Below are positions 14,696 through 24,098 of a DNA stretch of 64,000 nt, in pieces. The notes beneath the pieces were generated by a model. The model was not told where the DNA came from. It did not search any database and worked only from the letters and a program-made list of their open reading frames with translations. How positions within the stretch are numbered: the stretch's first letter is position 1; every line of letters begins with the position of its first letter. The translations under genes were made by a program, and so were the position numbers. This DNA is from Anabaena minutissima FACHB-250 (GTDB taxonomy: Bacteria > Cyanobacteriota > Cyanobacteriia > Cyanobacteriales > Nostocaceae): contig NZ_JACJRG010000011.1 of assembly GCF_014697125.1 (NCBI RefSeq), positions 62,001 through 126,000 of the forward strand. Direction: 5' to 3'.

Positions 14696-16282
14696 TTAGC
14701 CAAGAGAAACTTTTAAACTGCTAGGTTGTGCAGGATTTCCCTCGAATACTACACCGCGTTGATTGGCTTGCAAGTGACGCAGAATCTTATAAATAGCTTC
14801 CACATCATCAACAACGCCCGCCTTCTCAGCAATTTGTTCTAAAGAGAGGGGTGTTTTTTCTTTTTGCAGTAATCCTACTACTTTGGCTTGCAGATCCAAA
14901 ATGGCAGCTGCCGCTTTTTTACCAGCTTCTACCCCTGGTTGGTGGTAAGCGTTAACATTTACCAAACTAGCATACAAGCCAACAGCCCGTTCATACAAGG
15001 CAACTAGTGCGCCTACAGTCCGGGGATTAACTTGGGGAATAGAAACTGTAATTGAATCGCGCTGATTTTCGTAAAGGGCTTGGCGAGTTCCTTGCAGAAA
15101 ACCAGAGAGATAATCACCTGAAGTCACACCAGGATCTATTTCGGGAGATGCGCCGTTACGGTCTTCTAAAACTTCAATTAAAGTAGCAAAGAAATTGGGT
15201 ACACCTTCACGCAACTGCTGCACGTAAGCGTGTTGGTCGGTTGAACCCTTATTACCATAAACGGCAATACCTTGATAAACAGTATTGCCGTCTAAGTCTT
15301 TTTCTTTACCCAAGGATTCCATGACTAGCTGTTGCAAATAACGACTGAACAACAGCAAACTATCCTTATAGGGTAAGACAACCATGTCTTTTTCACCCTT
15401 ACCATTACCAGCAAAATACCAAGACAACGCTAGCAACGCCGCCGGGTTATTTTTCACATCGGGGACGCGGGTAGCGTCATCCATTTCTTTAGCACCCTCT
15501 AGCATCGCGCGGACATCAATACCTTGCAATGCGGCGGGAACTAACCCGACAGTAGACATTTCTGAAGTACGTCCACCCACCCAATCATACATAGGGAATC
15601 TAGCCAGCCAGCCTTCCGCTTTAGCTAATTTGTCTAGATTGCTATCAGCACTAGTAATGGCTACTGCATATTGAGCAAAGTCTAAATTTTGTCCAGCATA
15701 GGCCTTTTTGACTTCAATCATGCCGTTACGGGGTTCTGGTGTCCCTCCAGACTTGGAGATAACTAGTACCAACGTGCTAGCAAGATGATTTCTGAGTTGA
15801 GTGAGAACCCGATCAATGCCCGCAGGATCAGTATTGTCGATAAAATGAATTTTTAGGGGTGGAAATTCCGGGGCGAGGGCTTCAGCAACAAATTGGGGGC
15901 CGAGAGCCGAACCACCAATCCCAATGGAAATAATATCTGTGAAGCGGCTGGCTTTGGGTGGATGAACAGCACCTGTATGAACTTTTTCCGCAAAGGATTC
16001 CAGTTGTTCTAAACTTTGAACAATTTCTTGTGTAAGTTCTGGAGTGGGTGCTAAATCTGGATTTCGCAACCAGTAGTGTCCCACCATGCGGTTTTCGTCA
16101 GGATTAGCGATCGCTCCCTTCTCTAATTCCGCCATATCCGCAAACGCTTTGTCAAACTTCGGCAGCAACGACTTCACGAAGGCATCATCAAAACGCATCC
16201 GACTAACATCTAGATACAGTCCTAATCCCTCGTGGAAATATAACCAATCTTGGTATCGTTGCCAAAGTGCCTTCGCATCCAT
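14696..16282 (-). CDS. pgi: Glucose-6-phosphate isomerase
   Basis: Interconverts glucose-6-phosphate and fructose-6-phosphate in glycolysis, the oxidative pentose phosphate route and glycogen metabolism. 528 residues, the cyanobacterial length. Sugar-phosphate-binding signatures are visible: [37 protein letters not shown], and the later [12 protein letters not shown] and [18 protein letters not shown] with the catalytic His. A C-terminal winged-helix-like extension ([11 protein letters not shown]...) is normal in this group. Monocistronic, closed by the terminator at 14641-14677. Confidence 0.96.
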   Translation of the reverse strand: MDAKALWQRYQDWLYFHEGLGLYLDVSRMRFDDAFVKSLLPKFDKAFADMAELEKGAIANPDENRMVGHYWLRNPDLAPTPELTQEIVQSLEQLESFAEKVHTGAVHPPKASRFTDIISIGIGGSALGPQFVAEALAPEFPPLKIHFIDNTDPAGIDRVLTQLRNHLASTLVLVISKSGGTPEPRNGMIEVKKAYAGQNLDFAQYAVAITSADSNLDKLAKAEGWLARFPMYDWVGGRTSEMSTVGLVPAALQGIDVRAMLEGAKEMDDATRVPDVKNNPAALLALSWYFAGNGKGEKDMVVLPYKDSLLLFSRYLQQLVMESLGKEKDLDGNTVYQGIAVYGNKGSTDQHAYVQQLREGVPNFFATLIEVLEDRNGASPEIDPGVTSGDYLSGFLQGTRQALYENQRDSITVSIPQVNPRTVGALVALYERAVGLYASLVNVNAYHQPGVEAGKKAAAAILDLQAKVVGLLQKEKTPLSLEQIAEKAGVVDDVEAIYKILRHLQANQRGVVFEGNPAQPSSLKVSLG

Positions 16283-16386
16283 AGGGAAATCTCTAGTAAA
16301 GTGTCCTTTACAATCAAGTGTAATGTAACGGTAGACGCATCCCTGCTTTGCCTTATACAGTTTTAAGTGTTGAGTAACTCTTGACC

Positions 16387-16632
16387 CTAAACATCTGGCA
16401 TAGGTATAACCCGAAGAAATTTGACAATATCTCCCCTAATCTCTATGCCAACCAAATAATCATCTATAGTAAATCGATGAAAAATCCCTTCATCATCAAG
16501 TTGCCGTAGTTCTGCCAGAGAATGCAAAGTCCGCTTTTCGGCAAACTCAAAAAACACAAAATCATATACTCGCTGATAGGCAGCAGGTTCTAAATTTTTC
16601 AGGTCTACTAAAAAAGACCTGGCATAGCGCAT
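16387..16632 (-). CDS. RelE/ParE-family toxin-like protein
   Basis: 81 residues from ATG 16632. The fold pattern is that of RelE/ParE proteins: [16 protein letters not shown], a helical pair, [24 protein letters not shown] and a final strand [11 protein letters not shown]. In type II toxin-antitoxin systems such proteins cleave mRNA at the ribosome or poison gyrase. An upstream ATG (16695) would add 21 Pro/Gln-rich residues, but the family starts at the chosen place. No antitoxin abuts it; a 65-codon candidate lies 366 bp upstream across repeat DNA. Confidence 0.7.
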   Translation of the reverse strand: MRYARSFLVDLKNLEPAAYQRVYDFVFFEFAEKRTLHSLAELRQLDDEGIFHRFTIDDYLVGIEIRGDIVKFLRVIPMPDV

Positions 16633-16682
16633 TTCCAAATTCACTACGTTCACCTTTTTGGGGACTAGAGACTGGGGATTGG

Positions 16683-16975
16683 GCTGACTTTTCACGTTAT
16701 GTGGAAAAGCTAACGCGAAACCTAACCCCCTAACCCCCTTCCCTACTAGGGAAGGGGGAAAAGTTAAAGCCTCTCTCCTTGTAGGGGAGAGGTTTGGAGA
16801 GGGGTTTTCCTGATCCCGCGAAAAGTCAGGGGACTGGGGATAACGGGGATTGGGAAGAGGTAGAAGTTTTTTAAATTTTGAATTTTGTTAGCGCAGCGTA
16901 AAGCCTTCGGCATAGCTTCGCTTAGAGCGAGTCCGCGTTCGCGCAGCGTCTCGTAGAGAGCGTCATTTTAAATTT
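16683..16975. repeat. Cluster of dispersed Nostoc-type repeats
   Basis: Fills the gap between the RelE-like gene and the small ORF at 16998. It contains a repeat whose reverse complement recurs near 31412-31472 (cgcgaaacctaaccccctaa, then cttccctactagggaaggg), a second hairpin-rich part (cctctctccttgtaggggagagg), and a third GC-rich one (agcgcagcgtaaagcc ... cgtctcgtagagagcgtc) of a type also seen at 36340-36395 and 43600-43680. Confidence 0.65.
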
Positions 16976-16997
16976 TGAATTGATTTGTCCCCAATCT

Positions 16998-17195
16998 TTA
17001 GACAAACATCAACATCCTGACGGCTTCATCATGAGTTAAGATGTCCCACGGTTGCTGCGATCGCTTGACTTGTTGTATTGCTTTTAGCATATAAAAGTCA
17101 CAATGCAGCGCGTGGGTACAACTCCAAATGCTGTCAAGTTCTTCGTCCCCTAATTGCTCAATTAAGTGATGGATTCTAATTCTTAGCAAGTTCAT
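16998..17195 (-). CDS. Small hypothetical protein, possible antitoxin of the RelE-like toxin
   Basis: 65 residues: MNLLRIRIHHLIEQLGDEELDSIWSC and a C-terminal SQQPWDILTHDEAVRMLMFV. The helical N-terminus with the E/D-rich IEQLGDEELDSIW pattern resembles cyanobacterial small proteins that sit upstream of toxins, but no family is certain. It is on the same strand as, and upstream of, the RelE-like gene, with about 365 bp of repeat DNA between. It could be an antitoxin separated from its toxin by repeat insertion, or unrelated. Confidence 0.5.
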   Translation of the reverse strand: MNLLRIRIHHLIEQLGDEELDSIWSCTHALHCDFYMLKAIQQVKRSQQPWDILTHDEAVRMLMFV

Positions 17196-17269
17196 CTATC
17201 GTTTACATAAACCAAAACACAAAGGTATTGTTCCCATAAATCTCTAATGGTTAACGGCAATATTAGGGG

Positions 17270-17306
17270 ACAGGTGACAGGTGACAGGTGACAGGTGACA
17301 GGTGAT
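17270..17306. repeat. Heptamer tandem repeat (caggtga)
   Basis: About five units of the heptamer caggtga, a typical short tandemly repeated repetitive sequence of heterocystous cyanobacteria. Confidence 0.85.
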
Positions 17307-17336
17307 AGTTTATCCGTAGGTAGATTAATTTTGAAT

Positions 17337-17440
17337 TTTGCGAAAAGTTCTGTAGGCGGGTTTCCCAACCTAGGAACGCCACTTGCTACAAGCCGGGAAA
17401 CCCGTCCAACGCAGTGGCTCAACTTTTCAAGACGAATTTT
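17337..17440. repeat. Dispersed 104-bp repeat, copy 1
   Basis: Aligns along its length with 23869-23973 (same ends, same ctgtaggcggg, aacgccacttgctacaagcc and acgcagtggctcaactttt blocks). The inner arm differs: here cgggtttccc, forming an inverted pair with the later gggaaacccg. It lies directly upstream of the LivM gene. Confidence 0.8.
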
Positions 17441-17473
17441 GAATTTTGAATTCGGAGCGCAGCGACGTGACCA

Positions 17474-18607
17474 ATGATTGAATATATTATTTTTCTGGCA
17501 ATTTCTACAGCAACCTTTGCCCTGTTTAGTTTAGGACTCAATTTACAATGGGGTTTTACAGGGTTAATTAACTTTGGTCATATCGCTTTTATGACCTTGG
17601 GTGCTTACACCACAGTGTTATTAAGTCTTAAAGGTGTGCCTTTATTGATATCAGCCCTGATTGGGGCAGTTGTGGCAGCTTTATTAGGTTTACTTATAGG
17701 TTTGGCAACTCTGCGCCTGCGTGAAGATTATTTGGCGATCGTCACAATTGGCACAGGTGAATTGATTCGCTTAGTAGTCAATAACCAAGAGTTACCTGTA
17801 GGTGATGCCTGGGTATCTGGGGCTTTTGGTGTGCAGAGTTATCCCATCCCTCTATCAACACCGCCGAATTTGTTCTTTCGCTTGGGGATGATTGGTGTAC
17901 TGACGCTACTATTTGCAATTACTGTTTTTTCTTTGTGGCGGTGGATTCGGACTGCTCAAAAATCACAGATTACTGATTCAGGTTACAGAGTCGGTAATAA
18001 GCAAGAATTTACTTCGCGGTTGGTGGTGGGAAGCATCTTAGGCTTATTGGCAGGCGCGATTTATATTTCTGGGGTAATCACACTCTATAACTACATCCCT
18101 AAAGCGGGGTTAATGTTGTCATCGCTGGTGGTGTTGGCCTTTGTATTCTGGCGGTTAGAATATTTAGTGCGATCGCCTTGGGGTAGAATTCTCAAAGCTA
18201 TTCGTGAAGATGAAGAAATACCCAAAGCAATGGGTAAAAATGTCTTTTGGTACAAGTTACAATCCTTAATGTTAGGTGGTGCGATCGCAGGTGTCGCTGG
18301 TGCTTTCTTCGCTTGGCAAATCAGCGCGATTTATCCTGATAATTTCCAGCCACAACTGACTTTTGACTCGTGGATTATGGTCATTCTCGGCGGTTCTGGT
18401 AACAATATCGGCACAATCTTAGGCGCAGTCATTTACTTTGCCTACGATGCCATTACGCGGGAAGTCTTACCCCAAATTATTCCCCTTGATGCCGCACGTT
18501 TAGGTGCATTCCGCATCATGGTAATTGGTTTTATTTTGATGGTGCTAATGATTTGGCGGCCTCAAGGTATCTTAGGGAAAAAGGAGGAACTCACCCTTGG
18601 TAAATAA
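17474..18607 (+). CDS. livM: LivM-type branched-chain amino acid ABC permease
   Basis: Inner-membrane permease of a branched-chain/neutral amino acid (HAAT) importer; NatC/NatD are the Anabaena counterparts. 377 residues with about ten hydrophobic segments. The family hallmarks are GLNLQWGFTGLINFGHIAFMTLGAYT near the start, the LATLRLREDYLAIVTIGTGE block, and the cytoplasmic coupling region SPWGRILKAIREDEEIPKAMGKN. The extra loop at about 155-180 is hydrophilic. It ends overlapping the LivG gene by 11 bp, so the two are translationally coupled. The partner LivH and the binding protein are not in the window. Confidence 0.9.
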   Translation: MIEYIIFLAISTATFALFSLGLNLQWGFTGLINFGHIAFMTLGAYTTVLLSLKGVPLLISALIGAVVAALLGLLIGLATLRLREDYLAIVTIGTGELIRLVVNNQELPVGDAWVSGAFGVQSYPIPLSTPPNLFFRLGMIGVLTLLFAITVFSLWRWIRTAQKSQITDSGYRVGNKQEFTSRLVVGSILGLLAGAIYISGVITLYNYIPKAGLMLSSLVVLAFVFWRLEYLVRSPWGRILKAIREDEEIPKAMGKNVFWYKLQSLMLGGAIAGVAGAFFAWQISAIYPDNFQPQLTFDSWIMVILGGSGNNIGTILGAVIYFAYDAITREVLPQIIPLDAARLGAFRIMVIGFILMVLMIWRPQGILGKKEELTLGK

Positions 18608-19379
18608 CCAATCATCCCCACTTCCCTTATTAGCAGCTACTGGACTTTGCAAAAGCTTTGGGGGGATAAAAGCTGTCAGCGAAGCCCAAATAGAAGTCGC
18701 TAAAGGCAGCATTACCGGCTTGATTGGCCCCAATGGTGCTGGCAAAACTACTTTATTTAACTTACTCTCAAACTTTATTCATCCCGATAAAGGACGTGTA
18801 ATTTTTGACGGCGAACCCATCCAAAACCTGCAACCTCACCAAATCGCCCAGCAGGGACTAGTCAGGACTTTTCAAGTAGCCCGCACACTCTCCCGCCTGT
18901 CAGTATTAGAAAATATGCTACTAGCAGCCCAAAAACAAACAGGCGAGAATTTTTGGCAGGTGCAGTTACAACCCCAGGTAGTAGCCAAAGAAGAGAAGCA
19001 ATTAAAAGAGAGAGCAATGTTAGTGCTGGAATCCGTGGGTTTAGCTCAAAAAGCCTACGAATATGCTGGTGGTTTGTCTGGTGGACAACGCAAGCTGCTA
19101 GAAATGGGCAGAGCGTTGATGACTGATCCCAAGTTGATTTTGTTAGATGAGCCAGCAGCCGGAGTTAACCCTAGATTAATTGATGATATATGCGATCGCA
19201 TTCTCAATTGGAATCGTCGAGATGGCATGACTTTTCTAATTATTGAACACAATATGGATGTCATTATGTCCTTGTGCGATCGCGTTTGGGTGCTAGCTGA
19301 AGGCAGGAATTTAGCTGATGGCACACCCGCAGAAATTCAAAACAATGCCCAAGTGTTGGAAGCCTATTTAGGGCAATGA
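18597..19379 (+). CDS. livG: LivG-type ABC transporter ATP-binding protein
   Basis: ATPase partner of the LivM permease (NatA-like). Walker A is GPNGAGKTT, the signature LSGGQRKLLEMGRALM, Walker B LILLDEPAAG, switch His in IIEHNMD. 260 residues. The start is a TTG at 18597, supported by AAGGAGG at 18581-18587, which lies inside the end of livM; no ATG is available near the conserved N-terminus. With the LivF at 3279-4022 the window holds both ATPase types of the system, though not as one operon. Confidence 0.92.
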   Translation: MVNNQSSPLPLLAATGLCKSFGGIKAVSEAQIEVAKGSITGLIGPNGAGKTTLFNLLSNFIHPDKGRVIFDGEPIQNLQPHQIAQQGLVRTFQVARTLSRLSVLENMLLAAQKQTGENFWQVQLQPQVVAKEEKQLKERAMLVLESVGLAQKAYEYAGGLSGGQRKLLEMGRALMTDPKLILLDEPAAGVNPRLIDDICDRILNWNRRDGMTFLIIEHNMDVIMSLCDRVWVLAEGRNLADGTPAEIQNNAQVLEAYLGQ

Positions 19380-19475
19380 GGCACGGGAGCAGGGGAGCAG
19401 AGGAGCAGAGGAGAACAACTAATAATTAATTAGTCTTGGCTGAGAACTCAGCACTCACCACTCACCACTCACCAC

Positions 19476-20057
19476 TCACAATCGCCAATAAACCCCATTG
19501 TCTCGCTGCATTAATTGATAGCCAATCAACTCCCGTCGCAAGGTTGCATAGTCAGCATGATAGGGTTTGAGAATGTCATTTACCTCAGGTTCTGAGTAGT
19601 TAATTCCCAAGTCAAATTTGTTGGCTAACCACTTGAGAATCACTAACCGCTTTTTACGACTAGCCGGAATCTCTTTGAGCCGTTGTACTATATCCGTACT
19701 ATTATGGTCTACCTCTAAGTAGTTTTTCAAGACTTTGCTTTCCCAAGCTTCCGTATCTACATTCTCTATCAAGGAGGCCATTTGCTCAGGGGTGAAAATT
19801 TTCTTACTGATACTTTGTAAGACTTCGCTATCTAACTGGTATATACGACTGTTACCTTCTGGGCGCATTGTCACCAAATTTAACTCTTTGAGTTTTGCCA
19901 AATGATGAGAAATTGTAGGCTCTTTTAGCTGCATGAGTGCTGCCAATTCTTCGACACTGCACTCTTGATTGGCTAAGATTCCTACAATCTTCAATCGGCT
20001 CTCGTCAGCCAAAACTTTGAAAAATTGCAATAGGGTCTTAAATTGCTCTTGTTTCAT
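19476..20057 (-). CDS. ArsR-family regulator with C-terminal DUF2087 domain
   Basis: 193 residues. Residues about 8-95 are an ArsR-type winged helix (LADESRLKIVGILANQECSVEELAALMQLKEPTISHHLAKL), but the metal-binding Cys pair of classical ArsR/SmtB is absent, so metal sensing is not supported. Residues about 120-193 match DUF2087 (RKKRLVILKWLANKFD, YSEPEVNDILKPYHADYATLRRELI), a domain often fused to such regulators. It has its own upstream inverted repeat (20072-20107), a good candidate for its own operator. Ligand unknown. Confidence 0.85.
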   Translation of the reverse strand: MKQEQFKTLLQFFKVLADESRLKIVGILANQECSVEELAALMQLKEPTISHHLAKLKELNLVTMRPEGNSRIYQLDSEVLQSISKKIFTPEQMASLIENVDTEAWESKVLKNYLEVDHNSTDIVQRLKEIPASRKKRLVILKWLANKFDLGINYSEPEVNDILKPYHADYATLRRELIGYQLMQRDNGVYWRL

Positions 20058-20071
20058 AATTTGTTATAATT

Positions 20072-20107
20072 AATTCGATCACAATCTAATTAGAGCTAGA
20101 TCGAATT
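20072..20107. promoter_or_regulatory. Candidate ArsR operator (nested palindromes)
   Basis: Perfect 9-bp inverted arms aattcgatc (20072-20080) and gatcgaatt (20099-20107) enclose a second perfect palindrome tctaattaga (20085-20094). It lies 15-50 bp upstream of the regulator start, over its likely promoter. Confidence 0.6.
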
Positions 20108-20229
20108 ACTGATGCGGTTCTCGTCTGATGCAGTACAAGCACTGCTTTGGTGAATTTTGAGTTAATGTTAATTTTGCGATTTGTTCTGAGAAAAATTGAG
20201 ATTTCTTAAGTAGTTCTTTACATTTTGCT

Positions 20230-20448
20230 ATGTTCAAACCATTATCGCGCCGAAAAAGAACGAATCGAGGTATGCCCAAGCCAGGTACTTCTCTCGTCCA
20301 GGCTGCTAGATTTTTGGGCATAGACCAAAGCAGTCTATATATGGCTTTGCAAAAAGGACAGATTCCCACTCATCGAAAAGATGGGCGGACGGTAATTAGT
20401 CAAGGTGCTTTAATGGAATATCAAGCCAGAAACAGACCTAACTTCTAA
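20230..20448 (+). CDS. Small HTH (excisionase/MerR-like) DNA-binding protein
   Basis: 72 residues (58 if starting at the inner ATG 20272, MPKPGTSLVQ). It reads LVQAARFLGIDQSSLYMALQKGQIPTHRKDGRTVISQGALMEYQ, the pattern of excisionase-type helix-turn-helix proteins: a helix-turn-helix followed by a wing that reads the DNA backbone. It is transcribed away from the ArsR gene, so the two may share the palindromic control region. No integrase is nearby, so an actual excisionase role is not supported. Confidence 0.65.
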   Translation: MFKPLSRRKRTNRGMPKPGTSLVQAARFLGIDQSSLYMALQKGQIPTHRKDGRTVISQGALMEYQARNRPNF

Positions 20449-21041
20449 ATATTCAGACTCAAAATCTTAGGTTTGGCTGGTTGATCATCACAATTTTTTG
20501 CATCAATCTCAAGTCTTACGAGACGTGATTTGTAAAGAAAGCGCACTTTAGTCGAGGGATATAAGCGAATAGCTGAATTCCCAAAGGCTATAAGTGCCTC
20601 TTTTTCTGGAGTTCAAGCCTCTAAGAGATTAATAAAAGGAGTTTTCTTTGCTAGTAGTTCTGGGAATTAAATTTCTACGCCTTCGATACGTTGCATAGCA
20701 AAGGGCGATCGCTTCAGACCCTACAGATGCTTGATCTAAGTAAGTCGATGGAAATCAACCTAGCTATGTAACAGAATCTAAAATCGACATAATAATCCTT
20801 GCGATTGCTACGCTTGGGGACGCTAACGCTAACGTTTCATACCCTACGGGAAGGCTAACGCCAACGCAATGACATAGCGTGAATTATTTAAGCCATTCTA
20901 CTTATTGCCAACATTTTTTGAACTGGTATAATTTTTCCAAATAATTAATATAGAAAATTGCATAAGTTGATTGTGAATAAATCATAGAATACTTAAATAT
21001 ATTTATTTAAGTAAAGGAGAATATATTGGCTTTACTTTTGC
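20449..21041. other. Intergenic region with GC-rich palindromic repeat
   Basis: 593 bp without a supportable ORF. About 20798-20885 holds a GC-rich dispersed repeat (gctacgcttggggacgctaacgc ... gggaaggctaacgccaacgc) of the same type as the insert in rnhB. The rest is AT-rich. The last 60 bp have AAAGGAGA at 21013-21020, followed by a 13-codon TTG-started frame that overlaps the next gene; this could be a leader peptide or chance. Confidence 0.5.
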
Positions 21042-21092
21042 TTGAAATCTCTATTTTTTCGCCATAGGTTATTCTCTCAAGCAATAAAAATT

Positions 21093-22400
21093 ATGACAAT
21101 TAACAGAAAGCTTGCTCCCATAGAGCAAAGCATGGAAATTTTAAACCGTCGCGTTGCTGCTAATGTAGTTACAATTAGCCGTGTTCAGGGAAAATTAAGT
21201 CAAGACATAGTTAGGCAGGCTCTTGATTTAATTCAAGTTCGCCATCCTCTGCTTAACTCTCGAATTGTTGGCAATTTAGATAATATTTGCTTTGAATTTG
21301 GAGCAGAACAACTTCCTTTACGTATAGTTCATAAAAAATATCTAGCCCAATGGCAGGAAGTTGTTTTAGAAGAATTGAACCAACCAATCGCTAGCAATAA
21401 ATATTTAGCCCGTTCTGTATTAATTAGATTTGCAGATGAAAATGTCAATTATTTATTAATAATATTACATCATGCAATTTCAGATGGATTATCAATAGTT
21501 AAGTTACATTCCGAAATTTTAACTTACTGTCAAAAACTGGTTTCTAACCAATCAGATTCAGATACCTTTATCTTATCTCCTTTACCCTCTATTCAAAAAT
21601 TAATGCCGCAAACAATGCAGGGTAAACTGGGTGTCATAAAAGGAATTTTTTTTGCATTTAGATTGCTGCTAAACATTATTTTATATCAGCCTAAAAAGTT
21701 GACTTTTGAGCAGTGTGTACCTTTTAAATTACGCACATCTGGAATGATTCATCGCCAGTTAAATCGAGAAGATACTATAAAATTAGTGGAGATTTGTAGA
21801 AATAGAAATACAACTGTACAGTGTGCTTTGTGTGCAGCTATGCTGATAGCAGTAGCAAGAAAGATTAGCAATATATATAAACCAAATATTTGCTTGAGTT
21901 GTCATTCATATGTTGATTTACGAAAACGGTTTCTACCAGAAGTTAATCGTGAAAACTTAGGCATATTGATTTCCGCCATCACCTCATTTCACACTCTGGA
22001 TAGCAAGGTATCGTTTTGGAATTTAGCGCAGGATGTTAAAAAACAGTTAGCAGCAAGTTTACAAAGTGAAGATATCTTTAGTAGTGTTTTAATATCTAAG
22101 AAAATTTACGATTTTCTTTTACTTCAACCAAATAAAGCACCTGTGAGTGTAGCTGTCACAAATATTGGTCGAGTCACGATTCCTAGTGATTATGGTGAAT
22201 TTAAACTTGAAGAAATCAGTTTTGTACCATCTCAGGCAGTATTCGGTGGTACTTTTAGTGTTGCGGTTGCAACATTTCAAGACACAATGTTCTTAAACTT
22301 CACATTTTCTGAGCCTTCAGTTAGCCGAGAAAGTGCTGAAAGTTTAGCAAATGATGTAATGTCTTATATGCTCGATGCTTGTCATGAGACTCATCTCTAA
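21093..22400 (+). CDS. Condensation-domain-like acyltransferase (HHxxxDG)
   Basis: 435 residues. The catalytic signature HHAISDG is present (H126, H127, D131, G132 from the ATG at 21093), and a second conserved block CHSYVDLRKRF lies near 282-292. This is the fold of NRPS condensation domains, alcohol acetyltransferases and PapA-type acyltransferases that esterify polyketides. The frame opens at TTG 21042, but the residues before MTINRKLAPIEQ do not look conserved, so I use the ATG. It is alone: no carrier protein or synthase is near, which fits a transferase acting on a free lipid or alcohol. Substrate unknown. Confidence 0.75.
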   Translation: MTINRKLAPIEQSMEILNRRVAANVVTISRVQGKLSQDIVRQALDLIQVRHPLLNSRIVGNLDNICFEFGAEQLPLRIVHKKYLAQWQEVVLEELNQPIASNKYLARSVLIRFADENVNYLLIILHHAISDGLSIVKLHSEILTYCQKLVSNQSDSDTFILSPLPSIQKLMPQTMQGKLGVIKGIFFAFRLLLNIILYQPKKLTFEQCVPFKLRTSGMIHRQLNREDTIKLVEICRNRNTTVQCALCAAMLIAVARKISNIYKPNICLSCHSYVDLRKRFLPEVNRENLGILISAITSFHTLDSKVSFWNLAQDVKKQLAASLQSEDIFSSVLISKKIYDFLLLQPNKAPVSVAVTNIGRVTIPSDYGEFKLEEISFVPSQAVFGGTFSVAVATFQDTMFLNFTFSEPSVSRESAESLANDVMSYMLDACHETHL

Positions 22401-22497
22401 TCCCCCTTCCTCCCATTGTCATAGCTTTGAGCCTGGCGGAGGGAGGACGAGAGGTAAGAGATGAATATAGAAATCAATAATTGATTTTGTGCAATGT

Positions 22498-23784
22498 TTA
22501 ACTAAATTGCTCACCTACATCTAGGTTGAATAACATCTGTAGGGTTTGCATACAGCGTCTTCTAGCATCAACATCTTGTTGCGCCCGCAATTGCACCATT
22601 GGGTCATGTAAAATTTTATTAACAATCCCTCTTGTTAAAGCTTCAATGACTTCTTGATGCTTGTCACCAAATTCCGAACCTAATCTTGATAAAGCTTTTT
22701 CTAATTCTTGTTCGCGAATGGTTTCAATTTTATTCCGTAGAGAGCTAATGGTTGACACAGTTTCTAGACTGCGCCACCAAATATCAAAAGCATCAACCTC
22801 TTCTTCTAATAGCCGTTCTGCTTCTTGAGCCATTTTTCTACGGCTTTCATAATTTTGTGCGACAACAGCCTTTAAATCATCGACATTAAAGGCTTGTACA
22901 TGAGACAGTTCATTTACGTCTGTATGGACATTACGCGGCACAGAGATATCAAATAACATCAGAGGTTGATTAGGAGCTAAAACCATCTCTAGTTTCGCTC
23001 TATCAAGTATTGGCTCTGTTGCCGAAGTGCTAGTAAATACTATATGACTATCGGAAATTACTTGCATCATATCCGGGAGCAAGTGTGTGCGAATAGGCTG
23101 ATCAGAAAACTGCTGTGCCAATTCTTGAGCGCGATCGCGGGAGCGATTGACAATACTAATTTGCGTAGCACCTTTAGAAATCAGGTGTTGTACCAACAGC
23201 CGTGACATCTTACCAGCACCGAGAATTGCTACTCGACAACTAGATAAATTATCTGCTTTGATTTGTGCTAATTCCACAGCAGCCGAACTAATAGAAACTG
23301 CACCAGTCCCGATGCTCGTTTCCGTGCGGACGCGCTTACCAGCTGTCAGTGCTTGTTTAAATAATCGATTCAGAATTGTTTTTATACCATTAAATTGCTG
23401 CCCCAGTTTGTGAGTATTTTTCACCTGAGCCAGAATTTGTCCTTCTCCGAGGACTAAGCTATCTAAGCCAGCAGCTACCCGCATAACGTGCATCACTGCA
23501 TCTTCGTGCAGCAGAACAAATAAGTGTTGTCGTAAAGAATTTACAGGTAATTTGCTGTGTTCTGAAAGAAACTGAGTAACTTCTCGGATACCATGCTCAG
23601 TTTCCGCCGCCACAATGTAAATTTCTAAGCGGTTACAAGTGCTAAGGATAGCAACTTCATCAATGTGGGGATAGCTGGTGAGGTGTGCGATCGCACTTTC
23701 TGTTTGTGGTTCTGGAATACTCAGCTTTTCCCGAATTTCAACTGGGGCTGTTTTATGGCTTAACCCCACCACTGCAATATTCAT
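22498..23784 (-). CDS. hemA: Glutamyl-tRNA reductase
   Basis: First committed enzyme of tetrapyrrole synthesis in the C5 pathway: NADPH-dependent reduction of glutamyl-tRNA to glutamate-1-semialdehyde, feeding chlorophyll, phycobilins and haem. 428 residues. The nucleophile Cys50 is in [11 protein letters not shown], followed by the tRNA-binding and active-site block [14 protein letters not shown] and the NADPH-binding [13 protein letters not shown]. The C-terminal dimerisation helices are complete. It lies upstream of glpX on the same strand but 300 bp of repeat DNA separates them. Confidence 0.97.
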   Translation of the reverse strand: MNIAVVGLSHKTAPVEIREKLSIPEPQTESAIAHLTSYPHIDEVAILSTCNRLEIYIVAAETEHGIREVTQFLSEHSKLPVNSLRQHLFVLLHEDAVMHVMRVAAGLDSLVLGEGQILAQVKNTHKLGQQFNGIKTILNRLFKQALTAGKRVRTETSIGTGAVSISSAAVELAQIKADNLSSCRVAILGAGKMSRLLVQHLISKGATQISIVNRSRDRAQELAQQFSDQPIRTHLLPDMMQVISDSHIVFTSTSATEPILDRAKLEMVLAPNQPLMLFDISVPRNVHTDVNELSHVQAFNVDDLKAVVAQNYESRRKMAQEAERLLEEEVDAFDIWWRSLETVSTISSLRNKIETIREQELEKALSRLGSEFGDKHQEVIEALTRGIVNKILHDPMVQLRAQQDVDARRRCMQTLQMLFNLDVGEQFS

Positions 23785-23815
23785 TTCTTATCGGTAATTA
23801 GTAATGGGTTATTTA

Positions 23816-23858
23816 ATGATTGGGGATTGGGGATTGGGGATTGGGGACTGGGGACTAG
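23816..23858. repeat. Heptamer tandem repeat (ggggatt/ggggact)
   Basis: About six units of ggggatt or ggggact; the same heptamer occurs again at 24029-24050. Part of the 314-bp repeat-filled gap between hemA and glpX. Confidence 0.85.
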
Positions 23859-23868
23859 GAATTTTAGA

Positions 23869-23973
23869 TTTTGCGGAAAATTCTGTAGGCGGGAAACCCG
23901 CCGTGAGAACGCCACTTGCTACAAGCCGGGAAACCCGTCCAACGCAGTGGCTCAACTTTTCAAAACGGATTTT
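23869..23973. repeat. Dispersed 104-bp repeat, copy 2
   Basis: Second copy of the repeat at 17337-17440. In this copy the inner arm reads cgggaaacccg in place of cgggtttccc, so the two arms are now direct rather than inverted. Confidence 0.8.
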
Positions 23974-24098
23974 AGATTTTGGATTGAACAATCTAAAATC
24001 CACTCATTGCAAATCTAAAATTGAAAGATTGGGGACTGGGGATTGGGGATGAAATTTATCACCAGATATCCCTGTCACCTGTCCCCTGTCCCTAACTC

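Noticed and set aside
16700..16980. Terminators or small RNAs in the repeat cluster
   Set aside because: The hairpins belong to dispersed repeats with copies elsewhere, so they are not evidence for a specific RNA.
20230..20448. Phage or integrative element marked by the excisionase-like gene
   Set aside because: No integrase, att-like repeat or phage gene is near; the protein alone is not enough.
23804..24052. 82-codon ORF in the hemA-glpX gap
   Set aside because: Made of heptamer and dispersed repeats (GDWGLGI units), no coding evidence.
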